64,000 nt of DNA, taken from NCBI GenBank assembly GCA_013115135.1, contig JABANP010000003.1:393127-457126 (forward strand), given 5' to 3'. The position numbers and the translations under genes were made by a program. This document shows, one piece after another, positions 35,007-47,699 of this stretch (position 1 is its first letter; every line of letters begins with the position of its first letter). The notes under the pieces were generated by a model. It saw only the letters and a program-made list of their open reading frames with translations, was not told where the DNA came from and did not search any database. Source of the DNA: Perkinsus olseni (taxonomy: Eukaryota > Perkinsozoa > Perkinsida > Perkinsidae).

Positions 35007-36043
35007 CGTATTGTTACTTGCTGGGACTTGTTGCTAATTTTTATTATCAGTACCTGTCAGTAGAATGTTAGGAATGGGTGAGTCTCTCTGTGCATTGCTT
35101 TGCGTTTCTCAAGTTGCGTGTAGGAACGAACTGAAATGAATGTTGGTTTTCCGGGGTCCGACGGAAGATAGTGAGGAGAAAACCAGGCTATCGAGCAAAT
35201 TACAGCCGACATACAATCTCGTCGCATGGAAGATTTGATGTTCCTCGTTGACCAATGACCAATGGTGGAGAAATTAATATTCTGCAGCGAAAGTTGAAAA
35301 AAATCGGCGTGGAGGCAGACTTGCAATAGCAACTGGTCTGAGCGTCACAGCTTACGTTCCCCAGCTGACGATTACCTCGCTCTGAGAGCAACGTTCTTTG
35401 GCTTGATGAACAGAGCCTGTTTAACAGGCTGAACTAATCCCTCTGTAAAGGTACGTCGGTGCTAGTCTAACCAGGCCGTTCTGTCGGCGTTGGACTCTAA
35501 ACTCACACACACAGCTTGCTTGGATTAATAATCAGACCGCGCACATGAGTCATGCAATGGACTGACACTTGCGGCTAGCTGAGACCGACGGAGTTGTGTA
35601 TGTGTTTAGAGCATTCCTCGTCCGTCAAACTACCCCTTCAACTCAATAACTTTCGAGCTTTGAGAAAGTTACAATTGATTTCTAATAAACGTCAATCGTT
35701 CTTTCACCTTCCGGTTGCCAACTTCTACCCATTTGGTAGCTTTGTGAATACCATGACACAGGAGACGCGAGTCGGGAACGGGGCCGGTACCACCCATATG
35801 ATGAGCATGCAAGACCTTTATGACAGGAAAAATCGATCGTACAAACAGCAAGAGCACCGACCTGTTTAGTTGCGATCAGCTGCCTGAGTGCCACGTGAAC
35901 GGGCGACCAGCCTGCGAATCGTGTTGATGCCACTTGGCTGGGTGAGCTCATGACTCGGATGAGGTCGTCATTCACAAGGTCAGCCACCAGCCTCCTTCGC
36001 GATTGGTGTAGCAGACCACGGAGAGGACTCTGAAGAGCGGAAA
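35007..36043. other. Intergenic region, convergent
   Basis: About 1 kb between isocitrate lyase and the RanBPM-like gene on the opposite strand. A short plus-strand open stretch (35752-35868, MTQETRVGNGAG and LYDRKNRSYKQQ) could be a small or partial gene but has no domain. The rest shows nothing I can name. Confidence 0.4.
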
Positions 36044-37873
36044 CTAGACTGGCTCTCTCGTCAGGAAAGTAACAATCCCAACTCGACCGCTCACCTCAGC
36101 GATGTTCTTGTAGGCGAGCGAAGAAGAAACCTCGCGAAGAACGGCGAGGCTCTTGGTCGAATCAGGACCATGGCTGCAGCTCAGTATGCGCTTCCGGACG
36201 GGCACGAGGTTCTTGTGCATCCACGCCAACGCCTGATGTTCCATCAGTGAAAGCATTGATGGCCATACGAGACTTTCCGTACCTCCGCAGCGTTGAGCTC
36301 TCCCCCGTTCATCATCTCTATGAAGCATTGTGTCAGAAGTAATACGTAACCGAGGAGAGGCGGGTCATGCTAAGCAGTGACTATCCGCTGAGGAACTTGG
36401 CATCAATGGAGCTTACGGCTGGATACTCCGGTGCCCTCTCCTCTATCATTCTCAGCGCGGAGGAGATGTCGCCTTGCACGATCGCTTCTCTCACCTCTGC
36501 AAAAGAACCAATGGTGAGTCCATTCGAGAGCAAGACGAACGCCCAATCAGCTACTTGATCTGTCTTCCACGTGGCGGGCCATCTCGGCTTCTCGTTCACG
36601 AGACCATGCGAGCTGTGACAACAAGCGACCAGAAGAGCCTACCGGAACAGCTCCGTCATACAGCGGAATGACAGCGGAGCAACTAACCGTTAGCTGCCAC
36701 CGGATCGTGACCGTTGGACTGCCCTTTCGGCAACGGCGATGAACCGCTTCGGCTCGAGTCGCTAACTCGCGGTGAACGCGTCTGGGGAGTTCCAGTCTCT
36801 CTGTCGAATCTGAGGAGGCCTGCCTCGCTAGGCGTCGACAGTTTGCGGTGTACTTTTCCAGTGTCCTATGGTAACCCCGCGCCAACAGAAATGCCCTTAT
36901 CATGCTGTCGCACTGAGTGAGCTTCTCGGTCAGCGGTCTCGTGACTTCGTCCGAGTATGATTCCACAGCACTGCGTTGCCTCTCCAGGGTTTCCGCTTCG
37001 AAACGGTGCAAGTCGAAAACAAAAGGTTTCTTCCCTAAAACTTGATCTCGCGGAAGGCAGTCAGCGAGGGATCCTCACCGAAGTTGACCATCACTTTGGC
37101 GCCAGGAGAGTGCAGGCTTATCGTCGGGTAAAACCTCAACGGAGGTGACGTCCGAGGCACCCTGCCCCCCACTGGAGCTAGGAGCTTGCCATTCCTGAGC
37201 CGAAGCCCCCATGACCAGAGAGGCCTTCGTGCATGAGCTCACTTGGTGTATCGGATAACGCCGAGGGCGTAGTCGACGAGGCACCCGACTGTGTCTTCTT
37301 GTGAGAAGGTCGGGCCGAAACTCTCGCCACTCGTGCTGTTGGAGTACCGTCGGCCGTCATCACCCCGGTAGCCGTAGGAGCTGAGGACAATGGCGAGCAC
37401 GACAGGTCGTTTGGGTTCCCGACGTACTGAATCTCCCATCCAGGCTGGCGGTTGAGCAGAAAGCCAGAAGTGGTCAAACCGATGGTGATGGCTCCGACCG
37501 TGCCAGTGTCGAGAACGGTCATCTCGAAGTAGAAAGCGGAGTCCTTGAGGGGTACTGGATGGTCGGCCTGGACGGCGGCAACATCAGCATGAGAAGCCCT
37601 GACAGAATAGAGAGAATGATGGTACGAGATTTCATCGTGCGTGTTGATACCGGCCAATGTAGGTCGCTGTCAAGCCATCTGAGCCGATCTCCACCAGTTG
37701 GCCCGGACTGTCATCGGCAATGTCGAGGCTAAGGCAGCTCGGCCGGCTTTCCGAGGCCGCGGGTCGTGTGCCGATGAGGATGTACCTGCTCACGAGAGAG
37801 GTAGCACCACGCCAAAGGTCGTCGTCAGCTACTCTATGTTTCCGTCCCCTTCGGTCACGGTGATGGTGGTCAT
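36044..37873 (-). CDS. RanBPM/Gid1-like protein (SPRY-LisH-CTLH-CRA)
   Basis: Scaffold subunit of the CTLH/GID ubiquitin-ligase type in other eukaryotes. Starts MTTITVTEGDGNI at 37873. SPRY domain: IADDSPGQLVEIGSDGLTAT, HPVPLKDSAFYFEMTVLDTG, GAITIGLTTSGF, GWEIHSYGYRGDDGRRY, VGCLVDYALGVIRYTKNGK, FYPTISLHSPGAKVMVNFG. Then KKPFVFDLHRFEAE, LisH (IRAFLLARGYHRTLEKY), a Ser/Pro linker, CTLH (REAIVQGDISSALRMIEERA, CFIEMMNGGELNA), and CRA (HQALAWMHKNLVPV, SSLAYKNIAE), stopping at 36044. All SPRY introns are short GT-AG and in phase. Domain order matches RANBP9/10 and yeast Vid30. Substrate cannot be inferred. Confidence 0.85.
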
Positions 37874-37989
37874 AGTAAGAAAGGGACCTTAAAAACTACT
37901 GTCATAACCGAACGTGTCTCGGAGCCGCGGCCGGTCATAGCCATTCGACGACAAGCGATTTATTCGGAACTATTCCGAGACTTCAGTGG

Positions 37990-39720
37990 CGGACAGAGTT
38001 CCACCTCGCACCGTAACTCTCCTCGACACCACGCCTCACCAGGCCCGGTCCAAACCGCCTCGTGAGGACCGTCTGGACGCTTCTCCGAACGGCCATTATG
38101 CCCGTTCCATCTATCGAGAACTTGCCCAAGCTATTATCACTGCCTGCGACCCCGCTCACTTTGAAGCTGACATACAGAGCAGCCTGGGAGATTGATAGAA
38201 ACGAAACAAGCGCAGGTAGCAGAAACCAGTATCAGTCTCTGAGGAGAAACAGGTCTAACATGCACTGGATTAGCTCATCAGCATGAGGCAAGGCTTCCTG
38301 AGGATCCTCGTACGCGAAGGGTGGGCATACGAGAACGACATCGTGGTCCGCTCGAGAGACCAGTCTCGAACATTTCGGCAACTTGTCACAGTTCAACTCA
38401 TCGTGCAGGACCTGATAGGAAGGACGCGAGCGGTGAGAGGGGCGGCGGAGGGTGTCCTACCTCTATGGCGATCCAACAGCCGCGGTGATGGACATCCACC
38501 ACTACTCGAGACCGGCCGAGTAGCTCATTCCACAGCCTGTTGTAGATATAACCGCCGATATACGCCGAGGATGTTGGGAGACTAAGGTTACTTTCGATCA
38601 GATCTCTTAGCCCGTGCACCTGCAGAGCCGCGTTTGGCCGGCGATAGGGAAGGGAAGGCCCTTCTCTCACTTCTCGGTTCAAAGCAGCGATCGATGGCAA
38701 TGCATCGTCGGGCAATGCCTCCTCACTGTCACTCTCCTGGTCTACCAAGGCCGCTACCAAGCCGGCATCGAGACCATAGATGGAGGATATCAGTGTGGCA
38801 TCGCAGGTGACTGTCTTGAGGAAGAAGTCGGTCGACCACAACTGCGGCCGTGCCCCGGCGACGCGGCCAAAACCTCCCTGAAGTAGAGCGCATTGCACAG
38901 GGGAACCATCGCGACCCAAATAAGAAGACACGAAGTCCCCGACACCCTTGGAGAATACACCTTTATCGAAGCCCAGTCCACTACCGCGAACCTGGTTTTA
39001 GAAACGAGGGAGGTCTTACCAAAGTTTCATCCCAGACAACCCTCGCCTCGGGTCTGACCTCCCTCGCACACTGAGATGAGCATCTCAACAAAGTGAGAGT
39101 ACTCACAATTGGCGAGGACGTCTCCCCGCTCCGATAGCGGTCCCAAAACCAGCACGCCTGGCCGGCTCTTCATTATCGCCTCTCTGGCAAAAGCGAACGC
39201 CCGCTCTTCATCAGCCACGTCGTGCGGATATTGAAAGGGCCCTTCGCCGACCTTCGCCACTCCGAGCCTCCATTCCGTGGGGAAGATACTTTTTATCAGA
39301 TCGCACTTGTTCCTGCCGATTGTCACGAACGTGTCGGGTCCAACTCCGGGGACGGCCAGCCCTGGTGCAAGCAGCAAGTCGGCGTACTTTTGATGCAGCT
39401 CATCAGCATCCTGGCTCAGTATGGGGGCTGCCCGCAATGGCTCCAGACAGGTAGACCCGAACGGCGAACCCATTAGGGGCATTCACCCTCGTAGCTCCTG
39501 TGGACAACAGCCGTCTGCATTGGCGGGATGGACTGCAGGAAAAAGCCATTCAAGAGAACTGCTCGGTGAGGTCCTCATCACCGACAATCGCTTGAGCCCC
39601 TCAAAGATATCACAACTTGAAGGGGCGGCGGCGGCAACACCGACATCGAACGCTCTTAACTCTGGACGGCTGAGTCGAGGAGAACTACCAGTATTAGTCT
39701 GAAGCTCAGTACGTGGTCAG
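37990..39720 (-). CDS. Unrecognised multi-exon protein
   Basis: I do not recognise this gene. Minus-strand coding stretches include about 39700-39500 (CDIFEGLKRLSVMRTSPSSS, LEWLFPAVHPANADG), 39480-39030 (GVGPDTFVTIGRNKCDLIKS, WRLGVAKVGEGPFQYPHDV, SRPGVLVLGPLSERGDVL) and 38931-38398 (RPQLWSTDFFLKTVTCDATL, SSAYIGGYIYNRLWNELLGR). About 38170-38000 has FSIDGTGIMAVRRSVQTVL. These open frames are long and of normal composition, so a gene is likely, but exon joins and gene ends were not resolved; it may be two genes. The segment YIGGYIYNRLWNELL faintly recalls TruD enzymes, but the TruD catalytic motif is absent and a clear TruD gene lies at 51-53 kb. Confidence 0.4.
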
Positions 39721-39934
39721 AGCTCATGATACTAGCTTTTGGCCATACACGAACCTCACGTAGATGAAGGCAAGAAGCTCTTCTTCCCTCGGCACCCCAG
39801 AGATACGGTGATGTCTCTCAGCTCCCAACTCACAACACGAGGGCTACAACAGGCAGCAGAAACACTGGATAGTCAATCTCGCAATAATGATACACAAACG
39901 GGAGGCAATGATGATGATGATTGCTGTTATTATG

Positions 39935-42900
39935 TCAGTAGTATTGCTGATGCTGCTTCCGAAGCCTCTTAGGTGGCGCCTGGGTGAGCACAGCGGTGGG
40001 GGATGCCCCGGGGATGGGCTCTCTCATGAGAGTTCGTAAGTGTATCGGCGACAGCCGCGACGCGTCGAGCATAACGTTGGTGTGTTGACAGTGCTGGACT
40101 AGGTCCCGCCACTCAGTAGAGCCGCTACTCAGGCGTGCAGAGTCCCCAACGATCCACAAGGCTCGCTTCGCTCGAGTAATGCTCACATTCAAACCGACGC
40201 ATGTCGGCCACGAAGCCAATGCCGCTGCTGGCGCTACTGCGCACTGTAGAGACCACGATGACGTCCTTCTCTCGACCTTGGAATGAGTCAACCGTGCCCA
40301 CTTCCGAGCCAGTCATCACTCAGGGACCCGTAGCTGAGGTTGCGCTTCAGTAGAGACACCTGCTGCTTGTACGGTGATATCACACCCAGGCCGTCCGGTA
40401 GCAAGGTCTTGGCCTTGTCCCCTAGGGCCGACATCAGCTCCTGCAACAGACGGCCAATGAAGAGAGCCTCTGCAGGATTACTTCTCCCAACTCCCTGGCG
40501 AACCTCATCCGAGTCGGGCAAGTCGAAGAACGTCATCGGTCCAGGCATGTGAGGAGCGAAGACCGGCCTCGCGAGGACGCTGTTGGAGGGCACCAATGCT
40601 CCCTGGTAGAAGTGCTTGGACGGGAAGGCAGCTATGGCGGGGTGCATACGGTACTGCGTCGTGAGCATGATGTGATGGGGCCAGGAGGCCTCCTGCAGCT
40701 TCTGGAAGAGACTCCTTTCCAAATTGTACTCCATCGAAGCCCGCATGGACAGCACCGTAGCCGGCAGCTGCTGGGGGTCACCCACCAAAATGAGTCGCTG
40801 GGGATCGAACCGGAGTGGTATAAGACTGGCTACTTCATGAGCCTGCGCCGCCTCATCAATCAGGCACACCTCAGCCCGGCCCACAGGCAGGTTCCTCGTC
40901 ACAGAAGCGCTGCCATAACTGTTAAGTGTCCCAAAGAGGACATCAGCCCCCCTGAGGTATCTCGACTGTATCGCATCGCGGCCCTGCCTCATCGTACTCT
41001 TATACATATCCCGTGCCTTGTGCAGGGCCTCCACCAGCCCCCTCCTCTTCGACCTCAGACCATCCGCCACTGCTTTCTGGTCCGCGGCTTCCTCTATCTG
41101 AGCGTCCAAGGCCTTGATGGCCGCGTATCGATCGTCCCGAGACTTGATATAGTCGTCGTAGCGCATGGTCTCCTGCTGCTTGAATGCTTCAGACACCATC
41201 GAGTCCAAGCATATCCCCTTGACAGCCTCATGCGTCACCCTGCTGCTGTTGCCAATCCGAATGAACTTGTAGTTCTGTCCAGTGGTGGCCGCCAACAGCC
41301 TCGCAGCGATCTCATCAACAGCAGCATTCGAAGGGGCGCTCACCAAAATCGGAAATTTCCGCCGAGTCTGCCTCCTGAGAAGCTCCTGCAGTATAGCCAC
41401 TACCACTCTGGTTTTACCAGTGCCCGGTGGACCCTGGAGCAGCACCGCTCGCTTGGAGGCATCACAAGCATACGCTAGGAGCCTTGTTCTGGCCGTCGTT
41501 AAGCGCGTACGACCCTGATACTGGAAGAGGGTACTCAGCATCACCACCGCCCTTAGCCTCAGCAGCTGCCGCCTTGGCCGGGTTCAACACGATCGGCAGC
41601 AGTCTCCGGGCCGAATCGATGCTCCATAGCGCCTCCCATTCCCTGCTGACAGCCAGTATACTGTGAACAACCACAGCGACACTCTCCCGACCCTGGATGC
41701 TCTCCTGGGGTGACAGACCCAGAGGGCAGGTCGGCCCCACAGGCATACACCGTACCACCACTTTCCCCTTATCCGCCTTCGAGCCAGAATAATTAACCGC
41801 ATCCTTAGTGCCCTCACAGACGCCCATGATGATGCCATTCTGGCTCGCTGCTGCCATGCTCATACACTCGTTAACAGGTACTCCCTTACAGAGCTCAGAG
41901 AGGAGGGGACTGTCCGCGCTGCACAGGAGGAGGACATCGCCCTGGGAGACAGTCTCTGTGTCGAAGTCAGCGGGCTTGATGACTAACTTCGTACCACTCC
42001 TTTCCCCTCCTACCAGACCTCAGCACAGTGACGTGGATCATAGTACTTGACCCAGGAGTAGTGAGAGACTGCCGAAGACTTCCTGGCACTCCAACCACAT
42101 CGGCCGCTTGAAGGCCTCTCTATACGCTTTGGGAGAGGCAAAGACCTTACTCCCAGCCGTACCACTCTTCCCGTCAATCGTATCATCCGCTGGCCCCTGT
42201 AGCTGACCAAAGGGCTGCTGACTGAGCACAAGCTTATAGAGGGCATCCAACGGAACCTCAACCACCTTGCTACTATCAGGAGCTCCTTGGCCTTCCTCTC
42301 GACGGACAGCGGCGTTGGCTATACCCCCCTTAGACGCAAGCATGCTCGGCTTGAGCATCATGCTTCCCCCACCACCACGCCTCATCTCCCCCTTATAACC
42401 TGCCATCGGGTTGTCCCCCTCCTCCAGTTCCAAGTCCGAGCTGCTCGGGGAACCTGTATCGGTGGTCTCCTCCCCCCGAGGTCGATCCTGCCGCTGCTCA
42501 TCCTGCAGGGACCCACCGGCAGCCGCCACTTCCAAGCATTCACAGGTCGAGTCCAGCAGCCGAGACACGTGCTCGTCCAGGCCTCCCAAGCCCCCCGAGT
42601 CCATCATGGAGCGTATTGAAGCCAACAGCAGAGAGCAGTCCACGCCACCACTGCTAAGAGTGCCAGCGCCAGGCATACGGCGCAGAGTGTGGGCCATGCA
42701 GGACATCCACGACCACTGCAGTTGCGTCATCGGGGACACGCGTTTGAGCTGCTGGATGATGCCCTGGGCAAGGCCTTGGAAGGCATGCCGGACTACACCT
42801 AGATGGTAGCGTAGGCAAGAAGGGGAAACGTTCAACAGCCACTTCATCGCCTCCACCGACAGCTTATCGGCCTTATTCTGCGCCACGAAATCCGCCACGC

Positions 42901-44269
42901 CCCTGAGCCATTGCGTCCCCACGGGGCTTGTCTTCCGCCAACAGCCGGTGGACGACGGTGAGCAGAGGTAAACGCTGGCCAGAATGGGTGTCCTCCTCCA
43001 GAATAGACAGCAGCACCGCGCCCATCTCGTCCCGCATGTAAGGGAACTGGATAAGGAAGAACCAGACCGGCCAGAGGGCCCCTGACTCCGCTCCAGAGGT
43101 GAAGAGGATGCGGATCGGCAGACCGTCCGGCCTGACGCAGTCCGGCTTCTGACAGACCACTGCCAGTAAAGTGGCCGCATGCATAGGGTTGGCAGCGACC
43201 TCAGCCCACACCTTCTCGCCTACAAAACCCTCTCCTTGCGGTGACAAGAGGCAGGTGATGGCCAGCTGCAGCTTGAGCCTTTGGAGAGGGTCGTCCTCTG
43301 ATGCTGATGGCGGGGTTGCGTTGATAAGCCAATTCTCCCAAGGGCCCCAGACTTCTCGGCACAGTGCCACTCCGCGCAGTTCAAACAGCGCACATTCGAC
43401 CAGCTCCGTCGCCCATTGAGCCTCCTTCCTTTTTATCAGCCCCCACAGCTGCGAGTGCATGTGCTTCCTCACCATACCCGGCTGATTAAGGATCCTTGCT
43501 GCCATCTTCAGCATGTCCCTCTGGTGCATGGCCGCTCTGAGGGACTCGACGATGGGCTGGGAGTCGAACAGACCCCGGGACGGTTTGCAGGACTTGTCCA
43601 CCAAGACACTCCGCAAGAGCCGCTGCACGAGCGCTCTCATTCTTAGAGGCGAAGCAGTCACTGATACGACGATTGTCGTGCTCGGCCAGGATACTCCCGA
43701 GCGTCAGGACTGAGAACAGGGGCCATTCCAGAGGCCTACGGGTGCCACTTTACTCCCTTACAGTGCCTCCATCTCCGACAACACGTTACTGCGCAGGACA
43801 GTGTAAACGGCCGCGCAGTCAACACAGCCGCCGAATTTAAAACACTTAGCATAGAGCTCATCCAAAAACTCAAAGTCCGCGGCCGCCTCGGGCATACCTG
43901 ATCACCGGTCCCCTGATTGGAATCGATCAAGAGCATGCAACTGGTACCTTCCTTCTCTAAGTCGACTACCATCAGCCGCATGTACTGCTTGACGAGGTGC
44001 TGGCGTCCGCATAGGGGCGACTCAGAACACGCCCAATGGAAGATGTCCCCGGGCCTCACCGTTTCTATCTCGCACAGAGACATGATGAGCAGGGAGAGGG
44101 TGTAGGATATCTCCGACTGAAGGCAAGACAGCAGTAGAGGGAGATGACTGTGAAGGACGGTCACCTCAGCTAGGTTGGCCGCGAGGGTCTTGCCGCCTAC
44201 TCCCTTCGCGGAGTCGTCAGAAGGCGGTGCCTCAGCTGATGCGGGCCGACGAGGTTTAAGGGCGGCCAT
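39935..44269 (-). CDS. Sen1/senataxin-like superfamily 1 RNA/DNA helicase
   Basis: Upf1-family helicase; Sen1/SETX members resolve RNA-DNA hybrids and help end transcription. Start MAALKPRRPASAE at 44269. The N-terminal 700 residues are helical (LHSHLPLLLSCLQ, LRRMPGAGTLSS, VADFVAQNKADKLS) as in Sen1. Helicase core: LNDGQNK (Q motif), LLQGPPGTGKTR (Walker A), LVSAPSNAAVDEIAARLL (Ia), FGTLNSYGS, VCLIDEAAQA (DEAA, Walker B), LILVGDPQQLPATV (III), LTTQYRMHPAI (IV), GVISPYKQQV, TVDSFQGREKDVIVVSTVRS (V), and LNVSITRAKRALWIVGD (VI). All motifs are present, but the frame shifts by +1 at four places: about 42916, 41480, 40313 and 40190. Long antisense ORFs are shadows. Confidence 0.85.
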
Positions 44270-44649
44270 AGGACGACCAGCACGACTGAGCTGTGAAGAC
44301 GAACGATCGCTGAACAATATCGCCAGCGGTCGACAATGGTCAGAGTGTCACTGCTCTCCCGATTGGTACGGCACATCGGGCCAAGGAGTCTCTCAGCTCT
44401 CCCAATGCTACGTTGCGTATGATAGACAGCAGCAGCAGCGGTGCGTGGTTTCAGTCTCCTCTAGTAGGCAATCATTCACCCTATACCAGCACTGAGGTCC
44501 CCCTTCTCGCTTCCTCCGAGCAAGCGCTTGCCTACCTTGCCGCGTTAGTAGCGTTCCAGTAACACTTACTACATGATCAGATCCGTTACAAGTTCAACGG
44601 ACGCCAGGGCGCGCGCTTTTTCAACTGCGCTGAGTACTTAGCGCTCGCC

Positions 44650-47359
44650 CTAAATTACTACCAATACAACAGCTGACCGCGTTTTGACGTGAAACACACA
44701 AGAAACAACACCACCAAGGGTGGACATCATCAACAGCATGAACCGAGCAATACTATCGCCAATCGGTCGAGCGGAGGTACCGTACCACAGGACGCTTCTT
44801 ATCCTTCTTACGACGATGTAACCGTCTAACCCACAGCCCTTTGGTGTCACATAGAACCTGGCAGGCACTCTCACAGCCACTCAGTACTGCCACAGGGAGG
44901 CTCACATGCGGGCGCTCAGCCTCGGCCGTATAGCGGTCGATAATTCCCTTTCTCTTAGCAGTGGTCCTGTCCATCCAAGAGAGACCATCAATAACATGAT
45001 ACCTGGCCAAGAGTTCCACCCGACACAGCCGACTGTAGAGGCTCACATCACTGGTGGCTCCATCAGCTCAGCAATGCGCTTCCGCAGTGCCCTCCCAACA
45101 GGACTTATCTCGGGGCAATCGATATCCAGTATATACCCTCGTTCCCACAGTGGAAGACCGGCAGCTCCAACAACTCGGCCAGCTCCGGGGGAGCGTCGGG
45201 GACCGACAGCCGCAGCATTCCCGGGGTCCTGTTCTCTATATACCTACGCAGTGCCGTGGGAGGCGTCAATTTGCCTCCCCTTCAGGCGGCTACTTCGCAA
45301 CATCCGTAGCTACTCGACTCTCGTTCATCCACCTTATTTGCTCCTCCTTCGCCCACTGCAAAGCCCTTCTTATGGTTTCTAACGTACTCAGCATCGATCT
45401 CCCTTCGTTTCTGCACTCGGACCATAGGCTTCTGAGGCTCCGCAAGGTTCACTATAGGGCTTCCCGTAAGAGCCAAGTAGTGCAGGATCTCACCTGCAAC
45501 ACAACCTCCCCATCTCAGCCGAGCCGTCGCCGTGGTTACTACCAAATTGCATCCACACTCGCAGGGAGTCGGCGTAGGCGGCGGCCAAGTTAGCCGGGCT
45601 GCCTCCCCTACATCGCCCGCAAACTAGCGACACGTCAATAAGACTACGCAGGAGCACTGATAAACAGACAGACCATCATAAAGCAGCATGGTGGGGGTCC
45701 CCACTACGTTCCTTTCCCATCCTCCTGACCGGTGAGCTTCCAAGGGCGCTCAGTCGGCGTCTGCTTGACACCCTGCGGAGTCTCCAAGTGCAGACCGCCA
45801 ACACAGACAGCCCACAGTGCCGTAGCCGTAGAAGTGAGCTTCATCCCTCCACTCTTCAACTCAGCTAGTACGTTCCTTACTATAGCAGCAACAATGAACT
45901 CCTTCCGAGGGAAGGCTGAGTTCCTGGGCTGGGGCTCTCCCACAATGTCCGGCTCTACACAGACCAATGGCGACCCTCTCCCGCAAGGGAGACTCTCCCC
46001 GAGAGCCACTACCTCCTTTCCGTCCTAGATCTTGCGTCGTCGTGCTAAGGCCACCGCCAACCATAGCACTCAAGGCATCCGGGCCCCATACCAGGTTGGC
46101 TGGCCCTGTACGATAAGGTGTTGTACAAAGTCTTACAGCTCTTATTCCAAGCACCTAGGCAAGCGATTCGAGGTATCCGTTACACTGACGGCGTCCTTAC
46201 CGAGTCTGCCCAAGGCGCCGATGCTCCGGCCAACGGGGCTGAGCCAGGGCTCACGTAAGAGCCGCAGCTTAGCCTCATAGACAAGGTCACTCATACCAGT
46301 CATTGGTGGGAGGCCTGCACAAGCCTCCAACACCTAGGGCGAAGCGATCAACAGCGAGGTCGGCTAAGCCCGTCGTCACCAGGACGGCGTTCTCATGGCT
46401 GAGATCCGCTGCGCTGTTCCTGGCAAGCTGGACAGCCTCCTTGACCTTCCTTCGCGTCTCCCTATCATTCATCTTACTCGTCAGTGTCTGCGTCGACCAC
46501 CACCGCAGCAGCCACACCAGCGACGCTACCACCGACGGCATCACACCAGAGTAACCGAAGCATGCCGGTATTACTGACATCCTCCTCCAGGGATCCTGCC
46601 CCTCCTGCCCGCAGCAGTTCAGTAGACGTAGTATCGATAAATTCCACTACTGCTGCTGATGTGCACCCGGGATACTCCACTAGGAAAGCACACAGTCGAC
46701 CAAGATACCTCGACGGCGTAGCATAGTCCTAATAACAACCACCAGTACTGCCCAGCGAATTATTTGACGATCTTGACACACTAATCGGCGGAGAGACGCA
46801 CGGAATGATTCCAGCGATCCAGTCAGGCTAGTCGATACTGCCGGTGCTGTTGACAAAGTCGAATATACCCTAGTACCACCTTCCTGTCTTCAATGAATGT
46901 CTTCACCAGTTTCTTCCCCAGGCCTTCTGCGGCACGCCGCAAATCAGAGTACTCCGGTGTCCATTGACCAACACTCCTCAGCGTACTGAGTAATACTGAT
47001 ATTAGCCGCTTAGAAGCCTGCGGACCAACCTCAGCAAGGCGTTGCAGGACAGCCCTGATTCAAACAGAGGCACTCCAGCGCTCCCACAGAACCAAATTTA
47101 CTACCCTAGGACAGGAGCTAGTTGCTTCCTTGTCTCCCAGCTGTGTACGAACCTTTCCACCATACGGAAGACCACGACACAGTCGTGTGGCTGCAGGCTG
47201 TTAACAGCGTCCTCCTAGCAGCTCAGACTCGATGCGGAGAATCCCTCCCATCTTCCCTACCGTCTCCAATCTCTCTTTCAAAAATTGCACTACGAGCTGC
47301 TCTTCAGGAAAGCCTTCCGGGCCCAGGAACGTCCACAGGTCGCCCTCTAGTGCCGACAT
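44650..47359 (-). CDS. Unrecognised helical, possibly mitochondrial protein
   Basis: Not recognised. Coding-like minus-strand stretches: from a possible start at 47359 (DLWTFLGPEGFPEEQLVV), about 47060-46845 (LISVLLSTLRSVGQWTPEYS, EGLGKKLVKTFIEDRKVVLG), 46640-46500, and 46467-46300 (MNDRETRRKVKEAVQLARNS, HENAVLVTTGLADLAVDRFA). Then 46290-46142 (DLVYEAKLRLLREPWLSPVG), 45975-45710 (FIVAAIVRNVLAELKSGG), 45525-45300 (GEILHYLALTGSPIV), 45230-45040 and 45040-44750 (RYHVIDGLSWMDRTTAKR, then basic LHRRKKDKKRP). The helix-after-helix pattern recalls organellar RNA-binding repeat families (FASTK or RAP type), but no defining motif is seen. Exon joins are not proven. Confidence 0.4.
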
Positions 47360-47699
47360 GTCCGTCTAAGTCGAGCGTGGCGATTGGGAGTTGGTAAAGG
47401 AGTGGTATGATTAACACAGGCATCCCTATTACCTGTGAGGGAGGGAATATACAATGTGGGGGCGTGAGCGCTTCTGAAACTGCTTCGGCACTCCCGTCTC
47501 CCTCTTCAGCCACGTGCTCCGAAGAATTGCCTTCCTCGGAGGGAGCTAGGGTGGCTAGATATCTCCGATGGAGAGAGGTCGATCTCCTGGGGCCCGAGAG
47601 GAAGCACCCTCGCCAGGGTAGCTGGTCGAGGCTTGAGCATAGTGGAAATGTCTAGCGAGAATCCACTGGCTGGAATTCCATCCCTACTCAGAAGGGAAA

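Noticed and set aside
40549..41478. 309-codon plus-strand ORF
   Set aside because: It lies fully antisense to the Sen1-like helicase core, which carries all helicase motifs.
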